From positions 620,001-684,000 of the forward strand of contig CAMPDV010000088.1 in assembly GCA_946699065.1 (NCBI GenBank): a stretch of DNA of 64,000 bases, written 5' to 3'. The position numbers and the translations under genes are program-made. Below are positions 1-11,499 of the stretch, one piece after another. Within the stretch, counting starts at the first letter, position 1; each line of letters begins with the position of its first letter. Below the pieces are notes generated by a model. That model had not been told where the DNA came from. It saw only the letters and a list, made by a program, of their open reading frames with translations, and searched no databases. The stretch comes from Loxodes magnus. Lineage: Eukaryota > Ciliophora > Karyorelictea > Loxodida > Loxodidae.

Positions 1-233
1 TTCTTAATTACTATTTCTTATTTTGGAGCTTATTTAAGAAAATTGGAGCATTTAACTAGAGCTTCAATAATAATTTTTAATTAGTATATCCCCATTTGGA
101 GAAGTTGGTGTAGCTTATTGAAAGATTAAAATTTCAATATGAAGTATGAGAACACTTTTTTTTAATATTAATATTAAAAGAACTACATGCCTAAGAGTGC
201 TACATGCTCTATAACAAAATTTATTTATTTATC
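1..233 (+). repeat. SINE-like element, family B, 5' end cut by window edge
   Basis: Matches in reverse complement the elements at 14231-14635 and 47619-48025: the stretch around ccatttggagaagttgg, then agtatgagaacactttttt and aatattaatattaaaag, followed by the common SINE tail (agagtgctacatgctctataa, then ttatttattt). The hairpin part of the tail is slightly diverged from the other families. The 5' part lies outside the window. Confidence 0.7.
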
Positions 234-470
234 TCATTTTGTACCTTAGTTACAGCTATAATTGCATTCCTCTTAATATTCTTAGTACTCCAATCAGAAA
301 AAATTACATTATTATTAAATTTGTTTCTATAAACTTTGCTTTCAATTAATTATTATTATATAAAATATTTGCAGTTCCTATTAAAAGAATCTAGTTTATT
401 TATATATTAAAGAGAAATAAATCAATTAAAAAAAACTTTAAATTAAGCTTTTATTATATATAATATTTTA

Positions 471-972
471 AAACCGCCATAATTGTTCGAAGGTGAACAA
501 CAAGGTCGTCTTCATCAGAGGTTGGGGAAGTTAAGTACCCATAATCGACTTTATGTCTTCCTCTGCTTTGGTTTGGCCTCAAGACATAAGATTATTAGAC
601 CTTCGGCACTGGCTTCGTTTATTTTTAATTCTGGAACTAAAAAGAAATAATATTGCGAGCTTCATCAGAGGTGGGGAATTTAAGTACCCATAATTGATAC
701 ATGTCGTCCTCTGCTTTGGTGATGCAATGAGACACAATCCTGCCATGTCCTTGGACCTCCAGCAAGTATTAAAGATTACGAGTATTCTAAAATTATATCA
801 GTATTGAACATTTTTATCAGTACTGAATAATTATACCAGTATTGAACAAGGTCTACCAGTATCTGATAATTTTATCAGTAACAAACATTCTTGTCAGTAT
901 GAAACATTTTTTAAAGAGCTGCGCACCAACGAGAGTGCTACGCGCTCTATAATCAAATTTATTTATTTATAT
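471..972 (+). repeat. SINE-like element, family A, copy 1 (full length)
   Basis: About 500 bp, clearly GC-richer than its surroundings, with close copies at 8638, 21150, 35959, 39781 and 44485. Order of parts: aaaccgccat; a hairpin gttgttc-type stem around tcgaaggtgaa; a first core unit (catcagaggttggggaag ... cctctgctttgg); a second, related core unit (catcagaggtggggaat ... cctctgctttggtgatgc); an array of about 19-bp repeats (tatcagtattgaacattttt); and the shared tail aaagagctgcgcaccaacga ... cgcgctctataatcaaattt with tandem ttta. No protein-like frame is conserved. It is a retroposon by inference from the tail and the dispersed copies on both strands. Confidence 0.9.
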
Positions 973-1544
973 TTAGATACGCGAAATCTAAAGGTTTATC
1001 CTTATCCAATATTTAGAATTTTCACTTCCTAATTCTTAGCATGATGTAATTGCTCTCTTTAACAGTATTTACTTTCCTTTACATGAATTCCCAATTTTGT
1101 TCTAAAATGACTAAGAATAATTATAAAAATAAACTAAATACCTCTTTAACATTTTCTCACATAATAAATTCATTATCAAAATCCACTAGTGATAAAGAAT
1201 ATAGCGGTTACTCCTTTAAAAAAATAAGTTTAGGTAATATTTAAAGAAATATTAATAAATCTACATGATTAAGACATTATTTTTTTATTTTTTCATTTAA
1301 AATGTATGATAGAAGCTAATTTATTAAATGATATCAAAACCTTTAAAATATGTATATGGAGCTAATAATATAATTATATTTCTATATAAAGTTGTTTAGG
1401 ATAAAGAACAAGTATTCATTTTAAAGTTATTTTATTTATATATAATCTTTAAAATTAGTTTTGTTGTTAGAAAGTATCTAAAAGGTTTCTCCTCTAAAAA
1501 GTAAAAATTTAAGATTTAAAAAGTTTGCATGAATATTAAGATAA
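973..1544. other. AT-rich spacer, 5' flank of tRNA-His
   Basis: No gene I can support. The last about 100 bases resemble the 5' flank of the tRNA-His at 16770: both carry ttgttgttagaaagtatct and end with a gaatattaa(g/a)ataa stretch directly before the tRNA. Confidence 0.5.
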
Positions 1545-1616
1545 GTCGGTGTAGTCTAGGTGGTTAGGGCACGACGTTGTGGCCGTCGAAACCGGAGTTC
1601 AAGTCTCTGCGCCGAC
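1545..1616 (+). tRNA. tRNA-His (anticodon GTG)
   Basis: A 72-nt cloverleaf: acceptor stem gtcggtg / cgccgac, anticodon stem cgacg / cgtcg around the loop ttgtggc (anticodon GTG, His), T stem cggag / ctctg with loop ttcaagt. It is followed by a run of T (catttttag) that fits a polymerase III terminator. It differs from the copies at 16770 and 24899 only in the 3' acceptor strand (g for a, a G-T pair instead of A-T). The 3' CCA is not encoded, as in eukaryotes. Confidence 0.97.
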
Positions 1617-1839
1617 ATTTTTAGATTTATTTTATTGATCTAAGTTATAATAATTTTAGTTGAAATAAAATTAGTTTTATTATTGCTATTATTTACATTT
1701 CTATATATAATTTACTAGCTTCGAAGATTATAAAGCTATTTTAATCCTAAAATATAAAAAATAATAGTTTACCTTTAATAATTATTAGATGATCATTAGA
1801 AGATATTTTTATTCAAATTTTTATATAATAATAATCGAT

Positions 1840-2396
1840 TCATGAGAATCCTCCTTTAATAAGATTATCACGTATGTAAATTTAAAAAAATATCTGAATC
1901 TGTTTCAATTCTGAATGTTCTAAGTAAGAATTCTTGATCTCCTTTCCATTCTTCTTTTAAAAATTGAACGAAGACAGATTTGTATCAATTTATATTATTT
2001 TTTTTAAACTTTGAGAATATTCTATTATAAATTACTTATTCCTCAATCTCTATCTCTTTTTCATTTAAGTATGAATCTTTTTTTTTAAATATTTTTCCAT
2101 ATTAGAAATCTATATTCGTACTTTTATTTGTATCTTTCAATACTTAACGCTTTTCCTTTCATGTTGGCCTATGTTGTATCTCCAAAGTTCAAGCTTCGAT
2201 CTTCTCAAAGGAATTTGACTAACTAGGTATCTACTTGCTCGAGTAAATACTCTAACTATGGATTTAGCTCATGTTAAGACCTAAGAAACTTTTAAAACTT
2301 GCTTCTCAATATCATTTATCAAATATCTAGTATCTTCTGACTAATTATCAGCTTAATCAGACAAGAGGTGGATATTATTTGGAGGAAGTCATATTT
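1840..2396 (-). CDS. possible small hypothetical protein, unresolved
   Basis: On the minus strand a frame ending at TGA (1840-1842) has protein-like composition around 2040-2330 (for example DTRYLINDIEKQVLKVSQ and KLELWRYNIGQHERK). The plus strand at 2161 onwards also gives a plausible frame starting MLAYVVSPKFKLRSSQ. With no obligatory stop codons either could be chance. No homolog is recognised and no paralog in the window decides between them. I record it only because composition is better than in the flanking spacer. Confidence 0.2.
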
Positions 2397-2426
2397 AATA
2401 AATTTTATTTTATTATATATTTTTTA

Positions 2427-2796
2427 AATAGGGTAGAAATGCCCTTTCTTCGGATGCTGCTTGGAGGCCCAGTAAGGCAACTAAAAAATGAGCGCGGACA
2501 GAGGATAAATCGGAGAAAGAGAAAATAATAACAAGAGAAGGAAGATTCAACAAGCTGGAGAACTCTGAATGCCAGGAGAAAACCTTCTAAATCATAGGTC
2601 GGGGAAGGGAGCACTCGTAATCACATATTGCATCCTATGCTTTGGAAGGAAAAATTACAGGGACATACTGCAGGAAGAGAAAACAAGGGTAAAGAGACCC
2701 ATAAATTTTTTTTTCGGCATTAAATTTAATTAATTTAAAGAGCTACTCACCAACGAGAGTGCTACGCGGTCTATAATCCAATTTATTTATTTATAA
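2427..2796 (+). repeat. SINE-like element, family C
   Basis: A GC-richer block of about 370 bp beginning gggtagaaatgcccttt (short hairpin) and ending with the tail common to the other families (aaagagctactcaccaacga, ggtctataatccaatttatt, tandem ttta). Its body differs from family A except for a core of about 60 nt, atcataggtcggggaagg ... catcctatgctttgg, that aligns with the core of family A. A 69-codon minus-strand frame across it has no support. It abuts the 3' end of the gene at 2830-3480. Confidence 0.8.
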
Positions 2797-2829
2797 AATA
2801 AACTTAGAAAATGAAGCTTATTTAGTATA

Positions 2830-3480
2830 AATTTAATTTTATGCTACCTTTTAAGTAAAAAATTGAAAATGACATTGTTTTAGTAACTCTTCCATTTTCC
2901 TAATTTTTACAAGAGATATGATTGAATCTTTTTCGTGTGTTATATTTTCTAAACATTATTGATTTGCTCTAGAAATAGATTATGCAGCTTTCCTTCTGCC
3001 ATCAAACCTCCAAAAGTAACTTCATTTTTTAACTATCATTTATTTTGTAAATTGTAATTTTATAGCAACGAAAGGATTTTATGGATGAATTAATCACTAA
3101 ACTTTAGATTTTTTGCAATATATTTATGAGCACAGATATCATCAATACATCAGTTTCATTAAAGAATCTCCCACATCCTCAAATAAATAAGTATCTCCAA
3201 AAAACAAAAACGGAGCTTTGCTACTAGTTGGCTGGATTTAAACCACTAAATAAGAAACATATGAATTAGTATATCTTGGAGTAAATAGGCAAGCTTGCAA
3301 AAAGATCCAATTTATAAGTAATAAAATGAAAATTTAGTTTAAAGTGATTCCATATTTCCTAGCCAATAAACAAAACTTGCTCCAATATGTTAAAATCAAG
3401 AACTAAAAATTATTTTCAGACTTTTTTCCTTTTTTCTTAAAAAATTATAAATATTAAGCAGTTAATATGAATCTTATTTG
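2830..3480 (-). CDS. unknown protein P2, paralog of the gene at 40382-41371
   Basis: Unrecognised protein. Its minus-strand frame is fixed by comparison with the gene at 40.4-41.4 kb. Both contain a conserved stretch FDGRRKA-(A/K)-Q-S preceded by an aromatic-rich SY(F/C)-x-W/R, and both are acidic further on (HEKDSII versus DEKDPIK). Upstream, PTSSKAPFLFFGDTYLFED matches a weaker counterpart. TGA is read as Trp several times, including a WW pair. No in-frame TGA closes the gene before the family C element, so termination is unclear. The start was not found; the 5' part towards 3800 is AT-rich and unresolved. It follows, on the same strand, the zinc-knuckle gene at 3878-4770, the same order as at 42.3-40.4 kb. 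Confidence 0.45.
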
Positions 3481-3877
3481 ACGTAATTTCATCAAGGAAA
3501 TTATATCTATAATCAGACAATTCAAATTTAATAGCATTTTCTAACTTTAATCATTATAATTTTTGACAAGACAAATTTTAAAATGTTTAAATCTCAATTT
3601 TAATCCTTTTTATAATCAATATCTTATATCTTAATCATTGATCACTCCAATTTTAATAGATCTATCTTTACAATAAAATTACAAGTAAAGTCAATCAAAT
3701 AACTAGAAAATAGCCAAAATATTAAAGATTAGCAACATAGAGATTGTAAATTTAATAATTCTAAAATTAAAATATTTGAATTAATTAATTAATTTTAACT
3801 ATAAGTGCAAGGGTCATCTTTAATTAGAGGAAATGTTTCCTCAAATTAAAGACAATAAAAGTTTTTATATTCAATAC

Positions 3878-4770
3878 TCAACTGTACATGTCTTCATCTG
3901 AATCAATTTCAAACTGAGATAATTCTTCTTTCTCTTCAATAAGCTCATAGAATTGTTCTTCCATCTTCTTGTAATTTTTCTCCAGCTTCTCTAAACAAAT
4001 TCTAAGGTCATTGTTGTCCTTTTAAAGCTTTTAATTCTGTTACTATTAAATACCAAGATCCTGTTTGATTAGTGTCACACTTGAATCATTTAATATCAGC
4101 TTCTTTCTGTAAATACCTCCAAAGTAGTTACAATATAGCCTGCTCGATGTTCCAAATTCTTTACGGTGCTGCTCAAGCACTCTTCTTCACTTCGGACATT
4201 ACCTCCAAAAATAAATGAACTGCCTTTTGACAACAATAGCAACGTTTTATTAAAGGTTTGAATTAAAATTTTGATTCTGTTTGCATTTTTTCAATTCCAT
4301 CTTATCTGTTTGAGGTTAGTTTTTTTTGATTGGTAATCGATTTTCTTCTTTAATTTTCTATTAATTTGCTACTAAATTTTTTTCTAATAGTTCAAATTAG
4401 GAAGTTAAGGCTTCAATTTAAAACTAAACTTTACTTACCAAGTCTTGATCTTCCTTTTTTCTATCTTACAAAAGAAGCCGAAGATTCAAGTTTTCCGCCT
4501 TCATGATCTATATTTCGGTATTCATTTTCTCAATTAATGAATAAAGCTGAATAATGTCTTGCTCGTGGTGTTTCTCAAGTTTTTTCAGTTTGCTAGGAAA
4601 TTCCGTATTTCCCAATCCTTAACAGGAGTAGATTTATCTTTTTTGAATTCTTAGTTCTTGTTAGTTAACTGAGACTTAAGATTGATCTTTAAGGTTAGAA
4701 TTTAAGGTTTAGATTCCTGGGTTTTTTTCTTTTGATTAAAAGATTTGAATTAAATATCATATTAGACTCT
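3878..4770 (-). CDS. Gag-like coiled-coil / CCHC zinc-knuckle protein, copy G1 (one frame break)
   Basis: The minus-strand frame is a long Gln/Lys/Glu-rich coiled coil (for example KLKKLEKHHEQDIIQ and SLIEKMNTEIQIMK). A degenerate zinc knuckle C-Y-C-C-Q-K-A-V-H-L-F follows near 4200-4245, then the family motif LYCNYFGGIYRKK (around 4100-4140), a second coiled coil (CLEKLEKNYKKMEEQFYEL) and an acidic C-terminus SDEDMYS closed by TGA at 3878-3880. Knuckle and motif lie in frames one base apart; the break coincides with an A5 run at 4207-4211, and the last Cys of the knuckle is regained beyond it. No in-frame Met is evident at the 5' end. CCHC knuckles bind RNA or single-stranded DNA in retroelement Gag/ORF1p proteins; a role here is inference. 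Confidence 0.65.
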
Positions 4771-5340
4771 TATATAGATACTAAGAGGATATATATTTTG
4801 AAATACTATAAAAAAATAAAACTAAAACTTTATATTTATAAGCGAATAATCCGAAAATAATATCTACATTAAAATTAGTATATCAATTAAGCTTTCGAAA
4901 TTATTATAACATGTTACACTAATATAAAACCATCTTCCGCTATATCATTACACTTTTATAAATAAAAAATTAGATTTTCTAAATTGCTAAAAATGCAAGT
5001 TTAACTTCTTCGACATCTTTGATTTCTCCTACTGCTTCATAAGTCAGAAGTTTATATTAAATCTCTATTTGAATAAATAATTTTTATACCAATCTCAGCA
5101 AATATCTAACAACATTTGACATCAAATTATTTAACTGAAAACTTATAGAACTAAAAGCATAATTTTCCTTACTTTTTTCAATTTTATTTAATAACTTCTG
5201 CTTAACTTAAACTTGTAGAGAATTATTATAATTGCTATTTTAATTTAATACCTTTTGAAGCAACCTTAAATGTAATAAATACTAAATATAAAATAAAGAT
5301 ATATTTAAGAATTTAATTGGATTAGTATTAAATATTTTTA
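4771..5340. other. AT-rich spacer
   Basis: Nothing I can support as a gene. It may include the 3' region of the F-box/LRR gene that ends near 5341. Confidence 0.4.
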
Positions 5341-7598
5341 ATATAACTTATTTTAAGAAAGTTCTAATGTTAATTCTTCTCTATATATCAAATCTTCCTT
5401 AGACTGAAATTCATTTTTCTGTTTTCTTAATATGTCTAATATTTTTCCGATTATAGTTATATATTTTTGAAATTTTGGCTTATTTCATTAAAAAAATTTT
5501 AACTTATTTAGATGCACTAATATAAACTTAATCTTTGTAAGCTATTTCATATTGGATATAAAACTCCTTTCTCATTTTTAAATATGAATCCTTGGTCTGT
5601 CAATAAATTGTTATAACTTAAGTCCAAAATTTATAATAGATGACTGCTTTTTATTATTTTTAATAAATCTTTATCTTTTACTTAACACTCACTTAGAGTC
5701 AAATAAGTTAGTTTTTACATTTTCACAATTTAGTCAATACACTTATCATTCTTAAAAGAACATCAAAACAGAGAAATACTATTTATGCTATTGCAATATC
5801 TATTTAGAACCTCTAAAGTTTGAACTGATAAATTTTTTATTTAGTTAAGCTCCACCATTTTCAGTTTATTGCAGCTTTAGAATATAAATCTTAAGTTTTC
5901 ATCTTTCACTTAAATGTTTTCTAAATTAAGTTTCTCTAGTTTCAAACTATAGGTGCCTATACGATTGAGAGTTTAATTTTTTATTTAATTTAAATTTGAT
6001 AGTTTTAAAATTCTTAGATTTGGAGTATTTTTTAGGATTAAAGTAAATGTATCATCTTATATATAATTAATACCTTCAATATGTATGAATTATAGCTTTT
6101 TATTTATACTTTATAGCTCTATATTGCTTATCTTTAATAAGCTCTGTTTCTTTTCTTATTTAATTGTCTAATTTGGAAAAGGGTTTTCTTATTATAGCTA
6201 TAATTCTTTTAAATTTGGAGCGATCTTTAATAAAGATATAAGATATTAGCTATTAAAAGGACTACAATTGTACATGTAAATATGTTCGAGCTTATCTAGA
6301 CGTAAATTATAGAAGCTAAAGTTAGAAATGTCTATTTCTTTTTAATTGCCTACTTGCTCATTTTAAATCCCTTAAAAGTTTTCATCGAATTAATTCCATC
6401 TTAACTACTTAAGATTTGGAGCATTCTAGAGTAGTAAAAAGAAAAAAGCCTCCTAAAATTTCATATAGCTATTAATTTCAAAAAATTCAAGTAAGTTTCA
6501 TTTGCTAGAAAAGAAATTAATCACTGCTTCGATACTAAAAGTTTAAAATGTAATTCTTAAATTCTATAAGTTCAAAGCCATAATTCGATTTAAAATTTTG
6601 TCATTTAAATTGCATTCTTAAAGTAAATCTATACAACTCAAGTTAGGACAATAATTAAGTAGCTCAAAAGTTTCATTGTATATTTATAACTCTTTAACAA
6701 AACTTCCTTTTAGTTCTAAGTAACTTTTAACATAGTTAATATCTATCATTTCACTTTTTATTTTTATAGTTTTTAATTTTAAATTTTAGCAGTAATTTGG
6801 TAAGAATTAACCTGTTATATTCTAGACTTCATAAAAGGAAATAAACTCTAAATTTGGCTATATTTCCATAAACTTTAAATCCCTGTCTGCTATTTATATA
6901 AATTCAATTTCTAGTTATTTTAAGTTCTTACAACTTGATAAATCAGGTATTCCAGTAACTAATTCAAAATGATTTTATATTTTAATGTCTTGTATATTGA
7001 TATTTTAACCATTTCTAATGCTTTTCTGTCTGATAGTCACACATTTATTAAACTCAGAAATAACTTGATTTCATACACTCTGTGATAAGAAAGTGATTCC
7101 AAAATAGATTTGCTTAACATCTTTTTAAGCAATTTGTTTTAATGCTCATTGAAATAAGCTTTTAGTTTTTTCTTCATTATCTTCATAAGTTTCTAGTTGT
7201 AAAGATTAAATTTAAAATGCAAATTAATAGAAGAATTTACAAACTTATTACATAACTGCTATTTCTCTATTATCCATAAATTAAAATACTTAGTCAAGCA
7301 TGTTCTTGGTTTTTCAAAAGCTTTCCTTTATGTTCCTTTATTAGACTTAGAATTATTAGTCTATTTAAACTTCATTTTTTATCTTTCGCTATACATCAAG
7401 TTCCCCTAAATTTTCTAATTTGCTAATATTAAGATAACTTTACTTCAAATTTTATAAAGAGTCTAAGAGATTTACCTCCAATTGCTATAATTTTAAGCAT
7501 AACTAGCAGTTTGAATCTTAATAGTTCTATTCTAGAAGCGATTAGGTTTCTTTGCAGATATTGCATTTGGTACAAGAAATATTCTTACTAGGTTTCAT
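5341..7598 (-). CDS. F-box / leucine-rich-repeat protein, copy L1
   Basis: Starts MKPSKNISCTKCNIC (start 7598), aligned with the starts of copies L2-L4. In order: a putative zinc site CTKC and CQLC within the first 50 residues; an F-box-like segment NMLDQVFQFMDNREIAV near residue 97; an acidic linker (ETYEDNEEKTK); then leucine-rich repeats to the end (for example IPDLSSCKNLKQLEIE and LLNYCPNLSCIDLLQECNL). One frame runs through these domains with TGA read as Trp at three sites that are also TGA in paralogs (SFW, FQW, VWNQ). F-box/LRR proteins act as substrate adaptors of SCF ubiquitin ligases; that role is inferred. Length is about 750 residues. The 3' end is approximate, because no TGA was identified near the last repeat. 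Confidence 0.75.
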
Positions 7599-8637
7599 TT
7601 ATTTCATAAAATGTAATCTAAATAAAAGAAATAAAGTTATGAAAGAAATAAAATATAAAGCTAAAAAATTAAATTTTTAATAAAATTAGTTAAGTTATAG
7701 TATCTATAATTACCATTAGTTAACTTAGTTCAAGCTTTTAATTAAAATTATACTTTTAATTATAAGTTTCTTTAGCTAAAAGGTTTGTTATTTATGAAAC
7801 TGAAATATAGATCTAAAAACTTGCTTTTTGGTAGCAATTTCATTTAAAATGTATTTAGTTCTTCAATTTAGTTAGAGTTAAGTATACTTTTGAGAGTTTA
7901 ATTTTAAAGATCTGAGAAATTAATTATTGTATAATTAATTATGTTTTAAGCCTCCAATATCAATAAATAAAAATTCAGTTAATATAGAATTCCAATTGAA
8001 CTATCTAGAATAAATGTATACTCTAGTTTTTATAATAGAAAAACAAATAATTATAAATAAATATAGTATAGTAATAGATACAATGCTTACATTTATAAAT
8101 ATATATTATTTTATTCTGTATATTAAACTAGAAATATTAGCTTTTTAAAGAAAAGCGTAATTATTAAATTAAATTAATGAAACGATTAGTTTGTTAAAAG
8201 GCATGAAAAAATACTTTTTTCTCTATAAAAATATTTTATGATTCATTGTTGATCACTTCTTGTTTAGGTTGTAGATATTTTAATGTATAATTTATTTATC
8301 TTATGTGCTTTTCGTTATTTTATCTACTTATTTTTCAACTTTTTTATTTTTGTTTGCTATTTTATTTATTTCATTAAATTATATCATTTTAGTTTTTTAA
8401 TTTGCCTAAGATTTTTTTATTGTCCTTGTAATTTACTTATAAGCAAAATTTTAAAAATGTTTATGTAGTTTTGATTATAAAAAGTACATTTTAGCTAAGA
8501 TAAAGTATAAGAGTTTAAAATTAATAAAAATAGTAAAATATTTAATAATTAAAGTGAAATTAAAATACATATCTCATTGATTGATTTCTTATAATTATAA
8601 AATAAACGAAAAGTTTTCATTATTATATATATTTATT
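7599..8637. other. AT-rich spacer
   Basis: No gene supported. A 61-codon plus-strand frame at 8283-8468 is a Phe/Tyr/Leu-rich low-complexity translation of T-rich DNA and is not convincing. Confidence 0.4.
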
Positions 8638-9142
8638 AAATCGCCATAGTTGTTCAAAGGTGAACAACAAGGGACGGCTTCATCAGAGGTTGGGGAAGCT
8701 AAGTACCCATAATCGACTTTATGTCTTCCTCTGTTTTGGCTTGGCCTCGAGACATCTGCTAGTTTGACCTTCGGCACTGACTTATTTTAATTTTTAATTC
8801 TGAAAATAAAAGGAAATTATTTTTGTGAACTTCATCAGAGGTGGGGAATTTAAGTACCCATAATTGGCACATGTTGTCCTCTGTTTTGGTGATGCAATGA
8901 GAAGCAACCCTACCATGTCCTTGAACCTCCAACAAGTATTAAAGATTACGAGTATTCTGAAATTATATGAGTATTGAACATTTTTATCAGTACTGAATAA
9001 TTATACCAGTATTGAACAAGGTTTATCAGTATCTGATAATTTTATCAGTAACAAGCATTCTTGTTGGTACGAAACATTTTTTAAAGAGCTGCGCATAAAC
9101 GAGAGTGCTACGCGCTCTATAATAAAATTAATTAATTAATTA
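8638..9142 (+). repeat. SINE-like element, family A, copy 2 (full length)
   Basis: Collinear with copy 1 at 471-972: 5' cgccatag hairpin, two related core units, the 19-bp repeat array, hairpin tail aaagagctgcgcataaacga, cgcgctctataataaaatta, then attaattaat instead of ttta repeats. The small minus-strand frame at 8595-8777 lies in the element and is not a gene. Confidence 0.9.
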
Positions 9143-9352
9143 TTATTTATATCTTATTATGGTTATCAAGATTATTTTAGAAAAGAGAAATCTATCTCAT
9201 TTATAAAATATTTAATTAATTTTAAATTAATAAATTTAAAATATTATTCATTTTATTCCTACTAAAGACAGAAAGAATAACAAGTGAGAATATTAATTAT
9301 TTTGGTAAAGAGAGGCATTAAATGATTATCTGTTGATATAATATTAATATAT

Positions 9353-9900
9353 CAGGATTCATATTAGGATTTTGCTGCTCCAAAAAAGCAGGAATTTAGA
9401 TATCCTAGTAAGGCTAGAACTAAGAAAAGGGTACTAAGAAGGTTACCTTCAAATCTAATCTCCTATTTCTGAAGAAAAGAATAAGAAAAAATGTTTATTA
9501 CTATTTTGACTAGGAAAATATATTAGATAGTAATAAGAGAAAAGAAATTTTAAATATCTAAGAAGATTAAGTTTTCCGCTGATTCTAATTATAGTGCCCA
9601 AATTTTTCTAAAGAAGTCTAAATTCTTCTTCTCTCATTGGTAGACAAACGATTTGCATGCTTCAATATAAAAATAGAGCAATTTAAGGTAGTTTCTAAAT
9701 CCTTCACTCTAACTTCTTAATATGATATAATAATAAAGCATTTGTAGGAATGAGACACTCAACTCTGATACAATTTCTTTACATGAACTTGCATACAGAC
9801 AGATGATCTAGCATTTTTTTCTGTTCTATATAAAGGATTAAATAGCTAAATTAATGAAACATTTTCAATTTATTTTCTTTAAATAAAACTAATGATGTGA
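9353..9900 (+). CDS. hypothetical protein, possible distant zinc-knuckle-family relative
   Basis: Plus-strand frame ending MM-TGA at 9898-9900, with protein-like composition throughout (GFCCSKKAG, then TKKVTFKSNLLFLKKR, then LLSLVDKRFACFNIKIEQF). The 5' nucleotide sequence resembles the beginnings of 43130-43920 and 23437 (gatttt-ct-gctcc-aaaa), but reading frames do not stay aligned. No start codon is evident at the 5' end. Function unknown. Confidence 0.35.
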
Positions 9901-10052
9901 AACAATCAAATTTTCTTTAAAAAATAAGTTAAAAAGTAAATAAATAATGATTAAATAAAGAAACCAAATAACATATTTTATAACCAATCTCAAATGAAAA
10001 AGGTAATTAAATTTATCACTGTTATCAGAAAACTTATATCTATTTGAAATCA

Positions 10053-10262
10053 ATGAAGAAATGTAGTTAATTTCTCAGATGTTGCAAAAATGCTACTCCC
10101 TGATATTCTAGAATATTTTATAGCATGTTTAAATTTCCTAAGACTAAGCCTTTAGGTGAGTTTATTCTTTTAACTGAAAGAAGAGGAATATATAGTGTGA
10201 AAGAAAATAATCAAAAATATGCGTGTGATGGCAAAGTAGGCCTTACAGTCGACTATCTCTGA
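10053..10262 (+). CDS. small hypothetical protein
   Basis: Frame starting MKKCSQFLRCCKNATPWY at 10053, continuing with good composition (PKTKPLGEFILLTERRGIY, then VKENNQKYACDGKVGL) to a TGA at 10260-10262. If that TGA is Trp the frame runs on to about 10455. Two other frames here also translate plausibly, so the choice rests on composition and low use of TAA/TAG. Unrecognised. Confidence 0.3.
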
Positions 10263-10865
10263 ATTTTACAATCTGTTACATAGACTTAAGCTGACTTAAA
10301 TTTGAAAATATTTCGTTAAACTGCTATTAGATTCAGTGCTTTCCACGAATAGGTGTTATGTACCTTCAAATAATATTTAAATTATTAATTTATTTAAAAA
10401 ATTTCAACTTTAAGATTAAATCTCCTTCTTTCACTCTTTTGTGAGATTTGATTATTTTAAACATTTAAAATAATTTAATAAATCTACAAATGCAAGATAT
10501 GATTATATAGCCTCTATATAATCATCTAGCTTATATATAATAAAATTAAGCATTCGTTTCTTACTATATCAACTATCCTCATATAATTTACTATTACTTT
10601 GAATTTTCCTATTATCAACTTTCAAAAAGTAATTATCTAAAATTGAATTATATCTTAGATAACTTGTATAATTACTTAAAAGTTTACAAGGTATATTTCA
10701 TTAAATAATAGTTATTATTATTTAGCCATCTTATTTATTTTGTTTATTTTCATATTTAATTAACCTTTAATTAAATTTCATTGTAATTTTTAACAATTTA
10801 GGAAATCATAGAAAAAATCCATAGATAAGCTCTAAATTTAATAATTATAGGCTTAAATAAATAAT

Positions 10866-11341
10866 ATTTACAAGGTGTATTAGATTTGAATGCATTAATA
10901 GAGCAGATATAAATTAATTGAACTTTGAATATACTTTTTAATGATTTTCGATGTAGTTAAATCATTTTAAATATTTCTAGGAGAATAAAATGCTTCTTTA
11001 AAATTTTCACTTCCCTCTGAGTATTTTCAGTTCTCCGAATTCCTAAGTTAAAGCCAGTTAAATTCGATGTTTATATTACGTCTTTTTATTAAGTTTTCCT
11101 TCCATAGTTTTTCATCGCATGTTGGGTAAAAAGTAATAAGGTTTTTCCAAATCTTCTTGGGAATTATATTGTTTTATTTAGTTTCTCCAGAGATACAATG
11201 GGCTATTATAGAATGTATTTCTTCTTGAAAGTTTTTGTTCTTGCTTAAGCTCTTTCTATTTTCATTGGGATAGCTTATTTGATCTTTTATGGTTGCTATT
11301 TTTCCATTTGATAAAAAACTGCTTCGCTGTAATGAAAAGGA
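10866..11341 (-). CDS. hypothetical protein, unrecognised
   Basis: Minus-strand frame with high-complexity composition and few TAA/TAG/TGA codons, for example HSIIAHCISGETKQNNIIP, then KKIWKNLITFYPTCDEKLW, then KRRNINIEFNW. No in-frame Met at the 5' end, so an upstream exon or decay is likely. No domain recognised. Confidence 0.4.
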
Positions 11342-11499
11342 ATTTTTATGTATAAATTTTAATTTTTTATTTAAATAAATAAAGTGCTAAGATTAACAAG
11401 ATTGAAAGATGTCTTTAAGTATGGGTTATTCCTCTAAATAAATTTTAATTTTTTAAGCTTTAAATTAAACTCAATTAAATTATATAAAAAAGGGTAAAG

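Noticed and set aside
471..560. Family A SINE as a 5S rRNA-derived element (ggggaagttaagtaccc resembles the 5S A box)
   Set aside because: Only a short match. The rest does not follow 5S domains, and the element's hairpins are its own. Origin left open.
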